Source: Arthrobacter subterraneus (GTDB taxonomy: Bacteria; Actinomycetota; Actinomycetes; Actinomycetales; Micrococcaceae). Taken from it: 38,548 nt of DNA. Both the position numbers and the translations under genes were made by a program. The stretch covers positions 1-38,548 of the forward strand of contig NZ_FNDT01000023.1 of the NCBI RefSeq assembly GCF_900099735.1. The letters run 5' to 3'. The notes beneath the pieces were generated by a model that had not been told where the DNA came from, did not search any database, and was given only the letters and a program-made list of their open reading frames with translations. Positions 16,241-24,538 of this stretch are shown here, piece by piece; within the stretch, counting starts at the first letter, position 1; each line of letters opens with the position of its first letter.

Positions 16241-16319
16241 AAACCACCGTGCTCAGCTGGTCCCGATAGGACGGGCCCGGCTGCTGGCCCGGTCAACGGG
16301 CCCGCGGGTACGGTGGTTT
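16241..16319. repeat. Long-range inverted repeat between the thioredoxin and MBL genes
   Basis: Perfect outer 10-bp arms AAACCACCGT (16241-16250) and ACGGTGGTTT (16310-16319) enclose GC-rich sub-repeats built from GGGCCCG. It would fold into a branched RNA just upstream of the MBL-rhodanese start. It is either an attenuator/terminator or an mRNA stabiliser. Confidence 0.55.
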
Positions 16320-16352
16320 GCATCGAACGAGGCATTCAAGGAGGAATCCGGC

Positions 16353-17708
16353 ATGGACGTCATCACGATCGAAACCCCGCCGCTCGGGGACCGCAGCTAC
16401 CTGATCCACGATGGGCAAGTGGCCCTGGTGATCGATCCGCAACGTGACACCGACCGGGTGGAGAAGGAAGCCGCGAACGCCGGTGTCCAGATCACCCACG
16501 TCGCAGAAACCCACATCCACAACGACTACGTCACCGGTGGACTGCAGCTGGCCAAAGACCATCACGCCACGTACCTGGTCAACTCCGCCGACCAGGTGGA
16601 CTTCGACCGCACCCCAATCTCCGACGGGCAAACCCTGCAGATCGGGAAGATGACCCTACGGGCAGTCGCCACGCCAGGGCACACCCACCACCATCTTTCC
16701 TTCGTCGTCACACACGAGGACCGGCAGGCGGTGTTCTCCGGCGGGAGCCTACTCTACGGATCCGTTGGCAGGACCGACCTTGTCAGCGACAATGACACGG
16801 TACCGCTGACTCACGCCCAATACGCTTCAGTGCGCCGTCTGGTGGAGGAAGCAACCCCGGAGGCCGGCCTCTACCCCACCCACGGCTTTGGATCCTTCTG
16901 CTCCTCCGGCCCAGCCAGCGGAGCCGACTCCTCAACCATCGGCGAACAAGTCCAGAGCAACCACGCCCTCACGGATCAGGACGAAAACCACTTCGTCCAG
17001 GAGTTGATCGACAACCTCAGCGCCTACCCGTCCTACTACGCCCACATGGGACCGGCGAACACCGCCGGTCCCGGTCCGGCCCAGCTCGACGTCCCCCAGC
17101 CCCTGGACGCCGAAGACCTCACCGCCAGACTCGAACAGGGCGAATGGGTGATCGACCTGCGCAACAGGATTGCCTTCGCCCGGGACCACCTGCACGGTAG
17201 CGCCAGCTTCGAATACGGCGACGGCTCGAACTTCACCACGTTCCTCGGCTGGGTGTTGCCCTGGGACCGGCAGCTCACCCTCGTCGGTGAACGTGACGAC
17301 GTCGAAAACGCAATCCGTGATCTCTCCCGAATCGGCATCGACCAGCCCGACGTGGCCCTTGGCACCGACCCGGCAGCTCTTGCCCCCAACGCCGCACGGA
17401 ACTCCTACCCGAGTGTGGGTTGGGAAGAGGTCCGCACGGACCGCTCAGAGCAGGAAGACGTCATTCTCGATGTGCGACGCACCGACGAATACGGCACACA
17501 GCACATCGAAGGGGCAATCAACCTTCCCCTCCACGAACTGCTGCAGCGCATGGATGAAGTACCCGATCGGAAACTGTGGGTTCATTGCGGATCGGGCTAC
17601 CGGGCATCAGTCGCCGCGAGCCTGCTGCAACGGGCCGGCAAGAACGTCGTTCACATCGACGGTATGTTCGACGACGCCGAAAAGGCAGGCCTGCCCATGA
17701 CCGGGTAA
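16353..17708 (+). CDS. Metallo-beta-lactamase/rhodanese fusion lacking one metal ligand
   Basis: A 451-residue relative of the persulfide dioxygenase at 2300. The MBL domain has THIHND (H54, H56, D58), GHTHHH (H110) and YPTHG (H177). Where ETHE1-type enzymes have the iron-binding Asp in SGD, it reads FSGGSLLYG (G131). The FSGGSLL...GRTDL form recurs in actinobacterial relatives as I know them, so this may be a subfamily with altered metal binding rather than a mutation. A central rhodanese-like domain (about 250-345) lacks the catalytic Cys. The C-terminal rhodanese (about 355-450) has C412 in VHCGSGYRAS. Probable role: persulfide or thiosulfate processing. It starts at ATG 16353 behind AAGGAGG. 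Confidence 0.87.
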   Translation: MDVITIETPPLGDRSYLIHDGQVALVIDPQRDTDRVEKEAANAGVQITHVAETHIHNDYVTGGLQLAKDHHATYLVNSADQVDFDRTPISDGQTLQIGKMTLRAVATPGHTHHHLSFVVTHEDRQAVFSGGSLLYGSVGRTDLVSDNDTVPLTHAQYASVRRLVEEATPEAGLYPTHGFGSFCSSGPASGADSSTIGEQVQSNHALTDQDENHFVQELIDNLSAYPSYYAHMGPANTAGPGPAQLDVPQPLDAEDLTARLEQGEWVIDLRNRIAFARDHLHGSASFEYGDGSNFTTFLGWVLPWDRQLTLVGERDDVENAIRDLSRIGIDQPDVALGTDPAALAPNAARNSYPSVGWEEVRTDRSEQEDVILDVRRTDEYGTQHIEGAINLPLHELLQRMDEVPDRKLWVHCGSGYRASVAASLLQRAGKNVVHIDGMFDDAEKAGLPMTG

Positions 17709-17744
17709 CAGCCCACGTTCAGCCCACTATGCAAGGAGAATCTC

Positions 17745-18152
17745 ATGGCTTATACGCACACCGTCACGTCCACCCTGTCCTGGAAAGACGCCGTTCAGCG
17801 CACGCGGGAAGCGCTCTCGCAGGAAGGTTTCGGTGTTCTCACCGAAATAGACGTCCGCGCCACCTTCACCAAGAAACTCGGACAGGAAGCCGGGGACGCG
17901 GTCGGGGACTACATCATCCTCGGTGCCTGCAACCCACAACTGGCGCAACGCGGCATCACCGCAGAACCCCAACTCGGTGCCCTCCTACCCTGCAACGTCG
18001 TCGTAAGGCGCGCCCCCGAAGACACCACAACAACCATTGAAACAATCGACCCCCAAACCATGGTCCAGGTCAGCGACTCCGACGCAATCCGCGACGTCGC
18101 AAACGACGCCGACGAACGACTCAAACGAGCCCTCATCACCATCGCCAGCTGA
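17745..18152 (+). CDS. DUF302 protein
   Basis: A 135-residue cytosolic protein of the DUF302 family: an N-terminal strand and helix (TLSWKDAVQRTREALSQEGFGVLTEIDV), the ATFTKKLG segment, the conserved DYIILGACNP with Cys64, and LLPCNVVVRR with Cys86. DUF302 proteins are often found near sulfur, metal and redox genes; the biochemical activity is not established. It is the last gene of the rightward sulfur operon, 36 bp behind the MBL gene, with AAGGAG before ATG 17745. The IS110 element begins right after its stop. Confidence 0.85.
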   Translation: MAYTHTVTSTLSWKDAVQRTREALSQEGFGVLTEIDVRATFTKKLGQEAGDAVGDYIILGACNPQLAQRGITAEPQLGALLPCNVVVRRAPEDTTTTIETIDPQTMVQVSDSDAIRDVANDADERLKRALITIAS

Positions 18153-18213
18153 GCGGGCAGGTGTCGATAGGTGCGCTGGCGGGTAGCGGCGCGGTTCTAC
18201 TGTGAAGACTCAG

Positions 18214-19296
18214 CTACTTGAGAGTCTTCCCGCTGAGGTCCCGTTTGAGTGCGTAGTAGAGCTCGCGGGTGACGAATCGTTTGAGGCTGCGGATAGCGTC
18301 AGCACTTGAGTGTCCCTGGGCGCGTTTGCGGTCTCGGTATGCCTGGGATCTGGGGTCGTAGCGCAGCCGACAGATAGTGACGAGGTAGATGGCTCGGTTC
18401 GCTCGACGGTTTCCTCCTCTATGGAGGCGCATACGATGGGTTTTTCCTGACGACACTGGAATAGGTGCGACGCCGCAGAGCCTGGCAAAGGCTGCTTCAC
18501 TTGGAAATCTGTCGATGTTTTGCCCTGCGGTGATAAGTAGCTGAGCCACGGTAACCGGGCCAACCTGGGGTAGAGCGAGCGTGGTAGGTGCGACCGTTTC
18601 GACAAGTCTGGTGATGTGTTTTTCGGTCGTGTTGATCTCTGCGGTGAGGTTGAAAATTCGGCGGCCCAGTTCCCGCAGCGCGTACTTCACCGCGTGCTCG
18701 GGTTCGTCCAGGCGACTGGTATCTGGGCGCAAGGCGCGCACCTGTGTGGCCTTACCTTCGAGTGTTTTGGCGTCGAACCGCTCCCGCATTCCGGTAGGTG
18801 CCGTGACGAGAACATCGCGCAGTTGAACAAGCGCGGCCGCACGGGACTTCACAGCCGAGTCGCGAAGCAAGTACAGGTTACGGATGGCTTCAACAGTGCC
18901 GGTGGTGTTTTTGGCCGGGGACGAGCACTCCCCTGATATGACCTTCCGCGCTGCAGCTTCGGCGTCGATCGCATCGTTCTTGCCTGAGCGGCTACGGGTC
19001 AGGCGGTGCCCTCTGTTGACCTCAACAACGTCGACACCGGATGCCAGGAGATACCTTGTGAGGCCGGCGCCGTAGGAGCCGGTGCATTCCACGCCAGCTG
19101 CGTTGATGATTCCGTAGCTTGAAGCCCATTCCAGGAGCTGCTGGTAGCCGGGAAGGTCAGTAGTGAACTCCTTATCCGCCAAGAGGACGCCGTGCTGGTC
19201 GAGCACGGCCGCGTGGTGCAGCTGAGAATGGGTATCCACCCCTATCGTGACCATGGTTACCGGCTGGGTCGTTGTTTCAGTCGTTACAAGACTCAT
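18214..19296 (-). CDS. IS110-family transposase (DEDD recombinase)
   Basis: A 360-residue recombinase of the Piv/IS110 type. The N-terminal RuvC-like DEDD domain shows D21 (IGVDTH), E70 (GVECTGSYG), and D108/D111 (GKNDAIDAEAAAR). The C-terminal Tnp_20 domain (about 255-345) has LPQVGPVTVAQLL, the FARLCGVAPIPVSSGK segment that carries the catalytic Ser in this family, and RGGNRRANRAIY. ATG 19296 is preferred over a frame extension to 19386, which would run into the non-coding RNA end; AGGA precedes it. The protein appears complete, so the element may be active. Confidence 0.93.
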   Translation of the reverse strand: MSLVTTETTTQPVTMVTIGVDTHSQLHHAAVLDQHGVLLADKEFTTDLPGYQQLLEWASSYGIINAAGVECTGSYGAGLTRYLLASGVDVVEVNRGHRLTRSRSGKNDAIDAEAAARKVISGECSSPAKNTTGTVEAIRNLYLLRDSAVKSRAAALVQLRDVLVTAPTGMRERFDAKTLEGKATQVRALRPDTSRLDEPEHAVKYALRELGRRIFNLTAEINTTEKHITRLVETVAPTTLALPQVGPVTVAQLLITAGQNIDRFPSEAAFARLCGVAPIPVSSGKTHRMRLHRGGNRRANRAIYLVTICRLRYDPRSQAYRDRKRAQGHSSADAIRSLKRFVTRELYYALKRDLSGKTLK

Positions 19297-19430
19297 GCGT
19301 ACTCGTTCCTGTCGATGGGAGACTTCGGCGAGCACGGATGACCGGGCCGGGCGGACAAAGCACTGAAGAGCCTTTAGTTTCGCCACGTTCCTATCAAGTC
19401 ACACCCCGTCCGGCCCGGTCGCCATAGGTG

Positions 19431-19534
19431 GGTGGCAGGGGAGATGAGCCGACAGCTCTCCACCTAGACAGGCACGGCACCGTTGGTGCCGGTCGTCACG
19501 TAGCGGGTAAGTCAGGAACCCCTTCCCTGCCACC
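19431..19534 (-). ncRNA. Candidate IS110 bridge RNA (seekRNA) core
   Basis: In the non-coding DNA upstream of the recombinase, CCCTGCCACC (19525-19534) pairs perfectly with GGTGGCAGGG (19431-19440). Within this outer stem are two more hairpins: CGGCACC-GTT-GGTGCCG (19475-19491) and GGAGA / TCTCC (19440-19444 / 19457-19461). IS110-group elements express such a structured bridge RNA from this end, with one loop reading the target and one reading the element. The fold is seen; expression and loop assignment are inferred. Confidence 0.55.
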
Positions 19535-19549
19535 TGCATCCATCCTGCC

Positions 19550-21178
19550 TCAGTGCGTGGCGGAGGAGTTGGTGCTTCTGGCCTCGACGCCGAGCGTTCC
19601 CTTGCTGGCGGTGTAGTCAGCCCGCTGAATGGATACAGTGTCGGCTGCGGGCGGCGACGCAGCGGGCGCCACCGACAGGAATGCGAACCGGCTTTCGGCG
19701 CCGAGGGTCGCCGTGATGACGACGGTGAAGTTGGACGTGACGGGCTGGGTCGTCACCGTGAAGGCCGCAGTGGTCTGGCCTGCGGGGACAGTGACCGACG
19801 GCGGGACGTTGGCCACTGTCGGCTCGCTGTTGGTCAGCGTCACCGTTGTACCGCCGGTCGGCGCGGGAAGGGTGATTGTCACCGCGCCAGTGGAGGAATT
19901 GCCGCCGGTCACGTTCGCCGGGCTGACTGATACCCCGGAAAGAGCCGGCGAGTTGGTGGTGCCGGTGACGGTGACGCTGCGGGCCGCCGAATAGGCGCCC
20001 GCACCATCCGGATTGACAGCCTGCACCCGCCAGAAATAGGTCCCGTTGGCAAGGTTGCTGCTCACGGTCGCCTGGGTCATGTCACCGGCAGTAGTACCCA
20101 CCGCCGCGGTGCTCGTAAAGCCCGACGACGCGCTGACCTGCCAGTTATAGGCCGTGATCCCCTGCGGGTCCGCCACCGCGTTCCAGGAAATGGTGAACGG
20201 GGTGGTAACCGAGGCCCCTTCGGCGGGGCTGGCGAGCGTCGGGCTTGCCGGCAGCTGCGGCGGTTGCTCCGGCGGGTTGATGGTGATACTGAAGGTACCG
20301 GTCGCGGATTGACCTGCCGAGTCAGTGACCCTGAGGGTGAAAGTGAAAGTCCCCGCCGTCGTCGGTGTGCCCTGGATACGGCCGGGTGAAGCCTGCAGCG
20401 CCAGGCCGGGAGGGAGCGTGCCTGCGGTCCGGGTCCATGAATAGGGTGTGGTGCCACCGTCCGCAAAAACACCGACGGCGTACGCAGCACCAACGGTTCC
20501 GGCGGGAAGCGTGCTGGAGCTCGTGATGACCAGTGGCCGGGCTGCGTTGATGGTGATGGTGAACTGACGGGTGGCGCTGTTGCCTGCCTGATCGGTGGCG
20601 CGGACGGTGAACGTTGAGGTCTGGATGGTGGTGGGGCGTCCGGAGATCAGGCCGGACGACGGCGCGAAGTCACTCAGCGACAGACCTGCCGGGAGTGCGC
20701 CGGCGGCAATCGACCATCGGATGGAACCTTCGCCGCCGCTGCCGGTGACGAAGTTGTTGTAGTCGGTGCCGACGTTGCCGCTGGGGAGCGGCCGGTCGTC
20801 GATGGCGAGCGAGCTGGCTGGCGGCTGGGACGTGACCGTACATCCCGAGAGGGTGGCCGTGCGCGGAGTGGCGGAGCCGTCGTTGACGTCAACGGTGCAG
20901 TCTGAGGGCGGTGTGTAGTTACTGCGCTCGACGCGGAACTTTCCGCCGGAATCGCTTCTGCCCATCACCACGCCGTCCACCGTGATGTCCCGGCCGGCGA
21001 GCGCGGTGCCCTCGATGCGCAGGTTGGATCCGCTCAGTTCTGCGCGTGAAACGGTGACGGCGGCCGCTGCCGACTCTGCGCCGGCAATCAGGAAGGTGAA
21101 AGCGAGCAGGAGCGCGGCGACAATCGCGGATCTTCGTCGAAGTGCTTCAGAAGTACTGGACGACCGGCGCGTTTCCAT
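19550..21178 (-). CDS. Secreted Ig/Fn3-domain protein, C-terminus apparently lost at the IS110 junction
   Basis: A 542-residue exported protein. Residues 1-40 are a signal peptide (basic start, LLLAFTFLIAGAESAAAA). Then follow an N-terminal strand-rich module with two Cys (about 41-115), two putative-Ig (He_PIG) domains (about 120-210 and 212-302, each with LPAGL/LPPGL...G.I.G.P), an Fn3 domain (about 305-402, AYNWQVSASSGF...FWRVQAVNPDG) and a Ser/Thr/Val-rich Ig-like domain (about 405-495). A last module starts (DTVSIQRADYTASKGTL) but stops at NSSATH, where homologues as I recall them continue with several more strands. It may be a cell-surface adhesin or matrix protein; no anchor is visible. 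Confidence 0.75.
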   Translation of the reverse strand: METRRSSSTSEALRRRSAIVAALLLAFTFLIAGAESAAAAVTVSRAELSGSNLRIEGTALAGRDITVDGVVMGRSDSGGKFRVERSNYTPPSDCTVDVNDGSATPRTATLSGCTVTSQPPASSLAIDDRPLPSGNVGTDYNNFVTGSGGEGSIRWSIAAGALPAGLSLSDFAPSSGLISGRPTTIQTSTFTVRATDQAGNSATRQFTITINAARPLVITSSSTLPAGTVGAAYAVGVFADGGTTPYSWTRTAGTLPPGLALQASPGRIQGTPTTAGTFTFTLRVTDSAGQSATGTFSITINPPEQPPQLPASPTLASPAEGASVTTPFTISWNAVADPQGITAYNWQVSASSGFTSTAAVGTTAGDMTQATVSSNLANGTYFWRVQAVNPDGAGAYSAARSVTVTGTTNSPALSGVSVSPANVTGGNSSTGAVTITLPAPTGGTTVTLTNSEPTVANVPPSVTVPAGQTTAAFTVTTQPVTSNFTVVITATLGAESRFAFLSVAPAASPPAADTVSIQRADYTASKGTLGVEARSTNSSATH

Positions 21179-21313
21179 GGCAGGCGCTCCACTCCGTCAC
21201 CGCTACAAGCGGCGGCATACGTTAAGTGAAGCACTGCAGCAGGGGCAGCACAATGGTTACTGGGCACGCTTCGGCGCCGGTCGATCGCGCGCGATCAGCG
21301 GCAGGATCCGGAC

Positions 21314-22180
21314 CTAATCCCTCCCGGACCGGTACCCGTACAAACCTGCTATCAGGGCTGTGATGGTGGAGCAGTCCGCGGGCGGATCGGACGCAATCCA
21401 GGCGGCGTACACGACCACCGGCGGCGCGTCCCGGATACGCCGGTAGACGATTCCGGGGCGGCGGTACTGGTGCGTCGTCGACGCCGCGGTCACTCCCCGT
21501 GCACTTCCGGAGCCAATGGCGGTAAGCCAGTCGTCGACGTCGTCCGTCTGGATTATTTCGGGGCGCGCGCCTTCCGGCCATAAGGACAACCGGGTGCTGC
21601 CGGTGCGCAGATCCACCGCGACCGGAAGCGTTGCCGTCTGCGCGAGGGTCACGCTTTTGCGGTGGGCCAGCGGATCTGTGCTGACCATGGCGCAGTATCT
21701 CGGCTCTTCACCGACGACCTCGTAATGCAGGGCTTTGGTGTCCGGCCGGTGGCGCAAAATTCCCAGGTCCGTCTTTCCTTCAAGCAGTCCGGCGGTTGGC
21801 GTGTTTGTTTTGACCAGCTGCAGCGTAAGGTGCGGAAAAGCGGCGGGCCATCCGTGCTGGAACGCCGCCGTGTGTTGACCGAGCGCTGACCAGGGATAGC
21901 CGATCCGCACTACGCGGCTGCCGGTGCGGACCTCCTTCGCGAGATCACTGAGCGCATCAAGAACCCGGCGGGCATGCCTGAGTGCCCGTTCACCCGCGGC
22001 GGTGAGTTCGACCCACCGTGTGGTCCTGTGCAGAAGACGGGCACCCAGCGCTGCTTCCAGGGCGGCAACGTTCCGCGTGACTGTCGTCTGGGAGACTCCG
22101 AGATCGATCGCCGCGTCGGTAAAGCTGCCTTCCTCGACGACCGCCACGAAGGATCGCAGCTGCCGAACGTCGATATCCAT
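21314..22180 (-). CDS. LysR-family transcriptional regulator
   Basis: A 288-residue LysR regulator. The winged helix-turn-helix occupies about 1-65 (VRQLRSFVAVVEEGSFTDAAIDLGVSQTTVTRNVAALEAALGARLLHRT), followed by a linker helix and a periplasmic-binding-like effector domain (about 90-285). The start at ATG 22180 gives the standard N-terminus. It is divergent from the EamA transporter gene, with a perfect palindrome between them, so it very probably controls the transporter and itself. The effector is unknown. Confidence 0.92.
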   Translation of the reverse strand: MDIDVRQLRSFVAVVEEGSFTDAAIDLGVSQTTVTRNVAALEAALGARLLHRTTRWVELTAAGERALRHARRVLDALSDLAKEVRTGSRVVRIGYPWSALGQHTAAFQHGWPAAFPHLTLQLVKTNTPTAGLLEGKTDLGILRHRPDTKALHYEVVGEEPRYCAMVSTDPLAHRKSVTLAQTATLPVAVDLRTGSTRLSLWPEGARPEIIQTDDVDDWLTAIGSGSARGVTAASTTHQYRRPGIVYRRIRDAPPVVVYAAWIASDPPADCSTITALIAGLYGYRSGRD

Positions 22181-22189
22181 GACTGCATT

Positions 22190-22216
22190 CTATTGATGCA
22201 GATCATGCATCAATAG
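22190..22216. promoter_or_regulatory. LysR operator palindrome
   Basis: Perfect 11-bp arms CTATTGATGCA and TGCATCAATAG with a 5-bp centre, lying between the divergent LysR and EamA starts. It contains the T-N11-A type core (TTGATGCA...TGCATCAA) typical of LysR sites. Confidence 0.75.
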
Positions 22217-22266
22217 TTCGGAGAACGAATTGTGAGCCGAACCGGCCACGGGTCCACGATTTCCCC

Positions 22267-23259
22267 ATGATCAATACCCAGGCAGGCAGGAGCAATGCCG
22301 CCGGAATCGCTACCCTCCTGGGCAGCGCGCTGTCGAACCAGGTCGGAGCCGCCACCGGCTCGCTGGCCTTCCCGGTTCTGGGCCCGGCAGGTGTTGTCGC
22401 GCTGAGGCAGCTCGTCGCAGCGGCCGTGCTGCTGCCTCTGGTCCGCCCAAGCGTCTCGCGATTCACGAGGGCACAGTGGTGGCCGGTCATTCTCCTGTCC
22501 GTCGCGTTCGGGACCATGAATCTTGGGCTTTACTCGGCGGTGGAGCGCATCGGCCTGGGGCTCGCCGTGACTCTGGAGTTCCTTGGCCCCCTGGCAGTGC
22601 TCATCCTTACCCGGCGCAATCCATGGAGTGCCGTGAGCGGCGCACTTGCTGCTGCCGGCGTCGTCGCGATCGCGCAGCCGGAAGCTACCTCCGACTATGT
22701 CGGCATAGGATTCGCGCTGGTCGCCGCAGCGTCCTGGGCCGCCTACATTCTGCTCAACAGAACAGTTGGGGCGCGGGTGCCCGGCATCGAAGGCACAGCC
22801 GTCGCCGCAGGGCTGTCCGCCCTCGCCTTCGCCCCGGTGGCCGTCCTCATCATCGCGGAGACGCGGCCGAGCGCTGTCATCCTGCTCTATGCGCTGGCCG
22901 CCGGCGTTCTCGCCTCCGTGGTTCCCTACGTTGCGGATCTGGTGGCGCTGCGGCGCATTCCGGCGAATCTCTTCAGCATCCTCATGAGCTCCAACCCGGT
23001 GTTCGCCGCTGTGATCGGGGCGCTCGCCCTGCAGCAGTGGTTGAACCTGCTTGAGGTGGTGGGCATTGCGCTGATCGTCACCGCGAACCTTGTGGCGCTA
23101 TCGCGTCCCTCCCTGACGCCACCGGCACCGCTTCCTCCAGCGATAGGTGACGATCCGCCACCGCGGCGGCGAGGCCGACGTCGTGGGTTACCAGGACCAG
23201 TGCGGCATCCTGCTCGGCCACCTGTTCCATCAGGCAGTTCACTGTTTCCTGTTGAGTGA
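22267..23259 (+). CDS. EamA-family (DMT superfamily) exporter
   Basis: A 330-residue transporter with ten predicted helices in two EamA repeats (about 10-135 and 145-280), RhtA/YdcZ-like in style (FPVLGPAGVVALRQLVAAAVLLPL; LFSILMSSNPVFAAVIGAL). Such proteins export amino acids, purines or metallophores. The permease core ends near residue 281 (VALSRP). The last 49 residues (Pro/Arg-rich, PPPRRRGRRRG) are encoded antisense to the ABC ATPase gene and look like read-through, not a real domain. It is controlled by the divergent LysR gene. It faces the metal-type ABC operon, but no link is proven. Confidence 0.85.
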   Translation: MINTQAGRSNAAGIATLLGSALSNQVGAATGSLAFPVLGPAGVVALRQLVAAAVLLPLVRPSVSRFTRAQWWPVILLSVAFGTMNLGLYSAVERIGLGLAVTLEFLGPLAVLILTRRNPWSAVSGALAAAGVVAIAQPEATSDYVGIGFALVAAASWAAYILLNRTVGARVPGIEGTAVAAGLSALAFAPVAVLIIAETRPSAVILLYALAAGVLASVVPYVADLVALRRIPANLFSILMSSNPVFAAVIGALALQQWLNLLEVVGIALIVTANLVALSRPSLTPPAPLPPAIGDDPPPRRRGRRRGLPGPVRHPARPPVPSGSSLFPVE

Positions 23260-24538
23260 GCAGGTCCAGTCGGGATGTTGGTTCGTCGGCGAAGACCACC
23301 AGCGGGTTCAGGAGCATGGCCCGGATGGTCGCCAGGCGCTGCAGTTCCCCGCCGGAAACTTCCCCGGGCCGCCGGTCGAGTAGCGAGTGGCCCAGACGCA
23401 GCCGGTCCATCAGCAGGGGAACCCGCTCCGGGCTGACATTGTGACGGCGAACCACGTCCCGCAGGCCGGCGCTGATGGGAACCCGCGCTGGGAATGCAAC
23501 GGCAGGGTCCTGGTAGAGCTTCTGCAACCGGCCCCCGGCCAGTTCAGCATGATGGTTCACCTCGCCGGCGTCGGGATCAACGAGCCTGAGCAGGATGCCG
23601 CCCAGGGTGGTCTTTCCGCATCCGCTGGGCCCGGTGAGCGCAAGCCGTTCCCCCGGGGAAATGCTTACGTCCAGGTCGGAGAAGAGGGTGCGTCCCCCAA
23701 AGGCCTTGGCCAGTCCCCTGGCCTCGATGAGCGGAACCGCCGCGCCGGTTTCCGGAGCCGGGTTGCGCCAGGCCGGGTCCCAGCGGCCCGGTTCAGCCTC
23801 CAGCAACCGCCGCGTCCACGGGTGGGTGGGAGCGGCAAGCACCTGCCGGGCGGGTCCCTGTTCCACGATGCCGGCCTGGTGCATCACCAGCAGTTCGCCA
23901 TCCAGGGCCCGCGCGAGGTCCAGGTCATGTGTGATGGTCAGCAGCGAGCCGCCCTGTTCCACGTGCCGGGACAGCAGTTGCGCGAGCGCGTCCCTGGCTA
24001 CCGGGTCCAGGCCCTTCGAGGGTTCGTCGGCGATAAGGACCTCGGCCCCGCCGATGGTCGCAGCGGCGAACGCTACACGCTGCGCCATTCCTCCCGAAAG
24101 GGTATGCGGGTAGGCACCCTGCACACCGTGAAGACCGAGCCCGGCGAGGCGGTTGCCCGCCTCTTTCAGGGCCGCCAGCCTCCCGCGCCTCCCACGGAGG
24201 AAACCCGGATGGCCTTCTGCAACCTGCCGGTCAACCCGCATGGTGGGATCCAGCGCGAGCACCGGTTCCTGCGGCAGCAGTGCGAGCTGGTGCCCCCACA
24301 GCTTGCGCCGCGCGGCGGCGTCCTGGAGCGGGGTACGCTCCCCACCGAACGAAACGAGTCCCTGAACCTGCAGTGAGCTGGGCAGGCTGCCCATCAGTGC
24401 ATGTGCCAGCAGCGATTTGCCGCTGCCGCTTTCGCCGACGAGCGTCACCGCCCGGCCGGGTTCGAGCGAAAGCTGTGGCACATCGACCAGGGCGCGGCCC
24501 TGGTGTGTGACCCGTACATCGAGCAGTTCAATGGTCAT
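23078..24538 (-). CDS. Fused ABC transporter ATPase (two nucleotide-binding domains, DppD-DppF/NikD-NikE type)
   Basis: A 486-residue cytosolic ATPase with both domains in one chain. Domain 1 (about 1-245) has Walker A GESGSGKS (35-42), signature LSGGMAQR (147-154) and Walker B VLIADEP (167-173). Domain 2 (about 265-475) has GPSGCGKT (303-310), VSGGELQR (394-401) and VVFADEP (414-420). It powers the two permeases encoded upstream. ATG 24538 overlaps the permease stop by 4 bp (ATGA); a longer frame to 24934 is only a shadow of the permease gene. The last 180 bp overlap the convergent EamA gene. Confidence 0.92.
   Translation of the reverse strand: MTIELLDVRVTHQGRALVDVPQLSLEPGRAVTLVGESGSGKSLLAHALMGSLPSSLQVQGLVSFGGERTPLQDAAARRKLWGHQLALLPQEPVLALDPTMRVDRQVAEGHPGFLRGRRGRLAALKEAGNRLAGLGLHGVQGAYPHTLSGGMAQRVAFAAATIGGAEVLIADEPSKGLDPVARDALAQLLSRHVEQGGSLLTITHDLDLARALDGELLVMHQAGIVEQGPARQVLAAPTHPWTRRLLEAEPGRWDPAWRNPAPETGAAVPLIEARGLAKAFGGRTLFSDLDVSISPGERLALTGPSGCGKTTLGGILLRLVDPDAGEVNHHAELAGGRLQKLYQDPAVAFPARVPISAGLRDVVRRHNVSPERVPLLMDRLRLGHSLLDRRPGEVSGGELQRLATIRAMLLNPLVVFADEPTSRLDLLTQQETVNCLMEQVAEQDAALVLVTHDVGLAAAVADRHLSLEEAVPVASGRDAIAPQGSR

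Larger units (their letters stand above)
18155..19556 (-). mobile_element. IS110-family insertion element (approximate ends)
   Basis: The element holds one transposase gene and a non-coding 5' end of about 260 bp with a bridge-RNA-like fold. The ends are not exact because IS110 elements lack usual inverted repeats. The left limit is set by the DUF302 stop (18152) and the right limit by the point where the secreted-protein reading frame loses its homology (about 19556). Confidence 0.7.
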
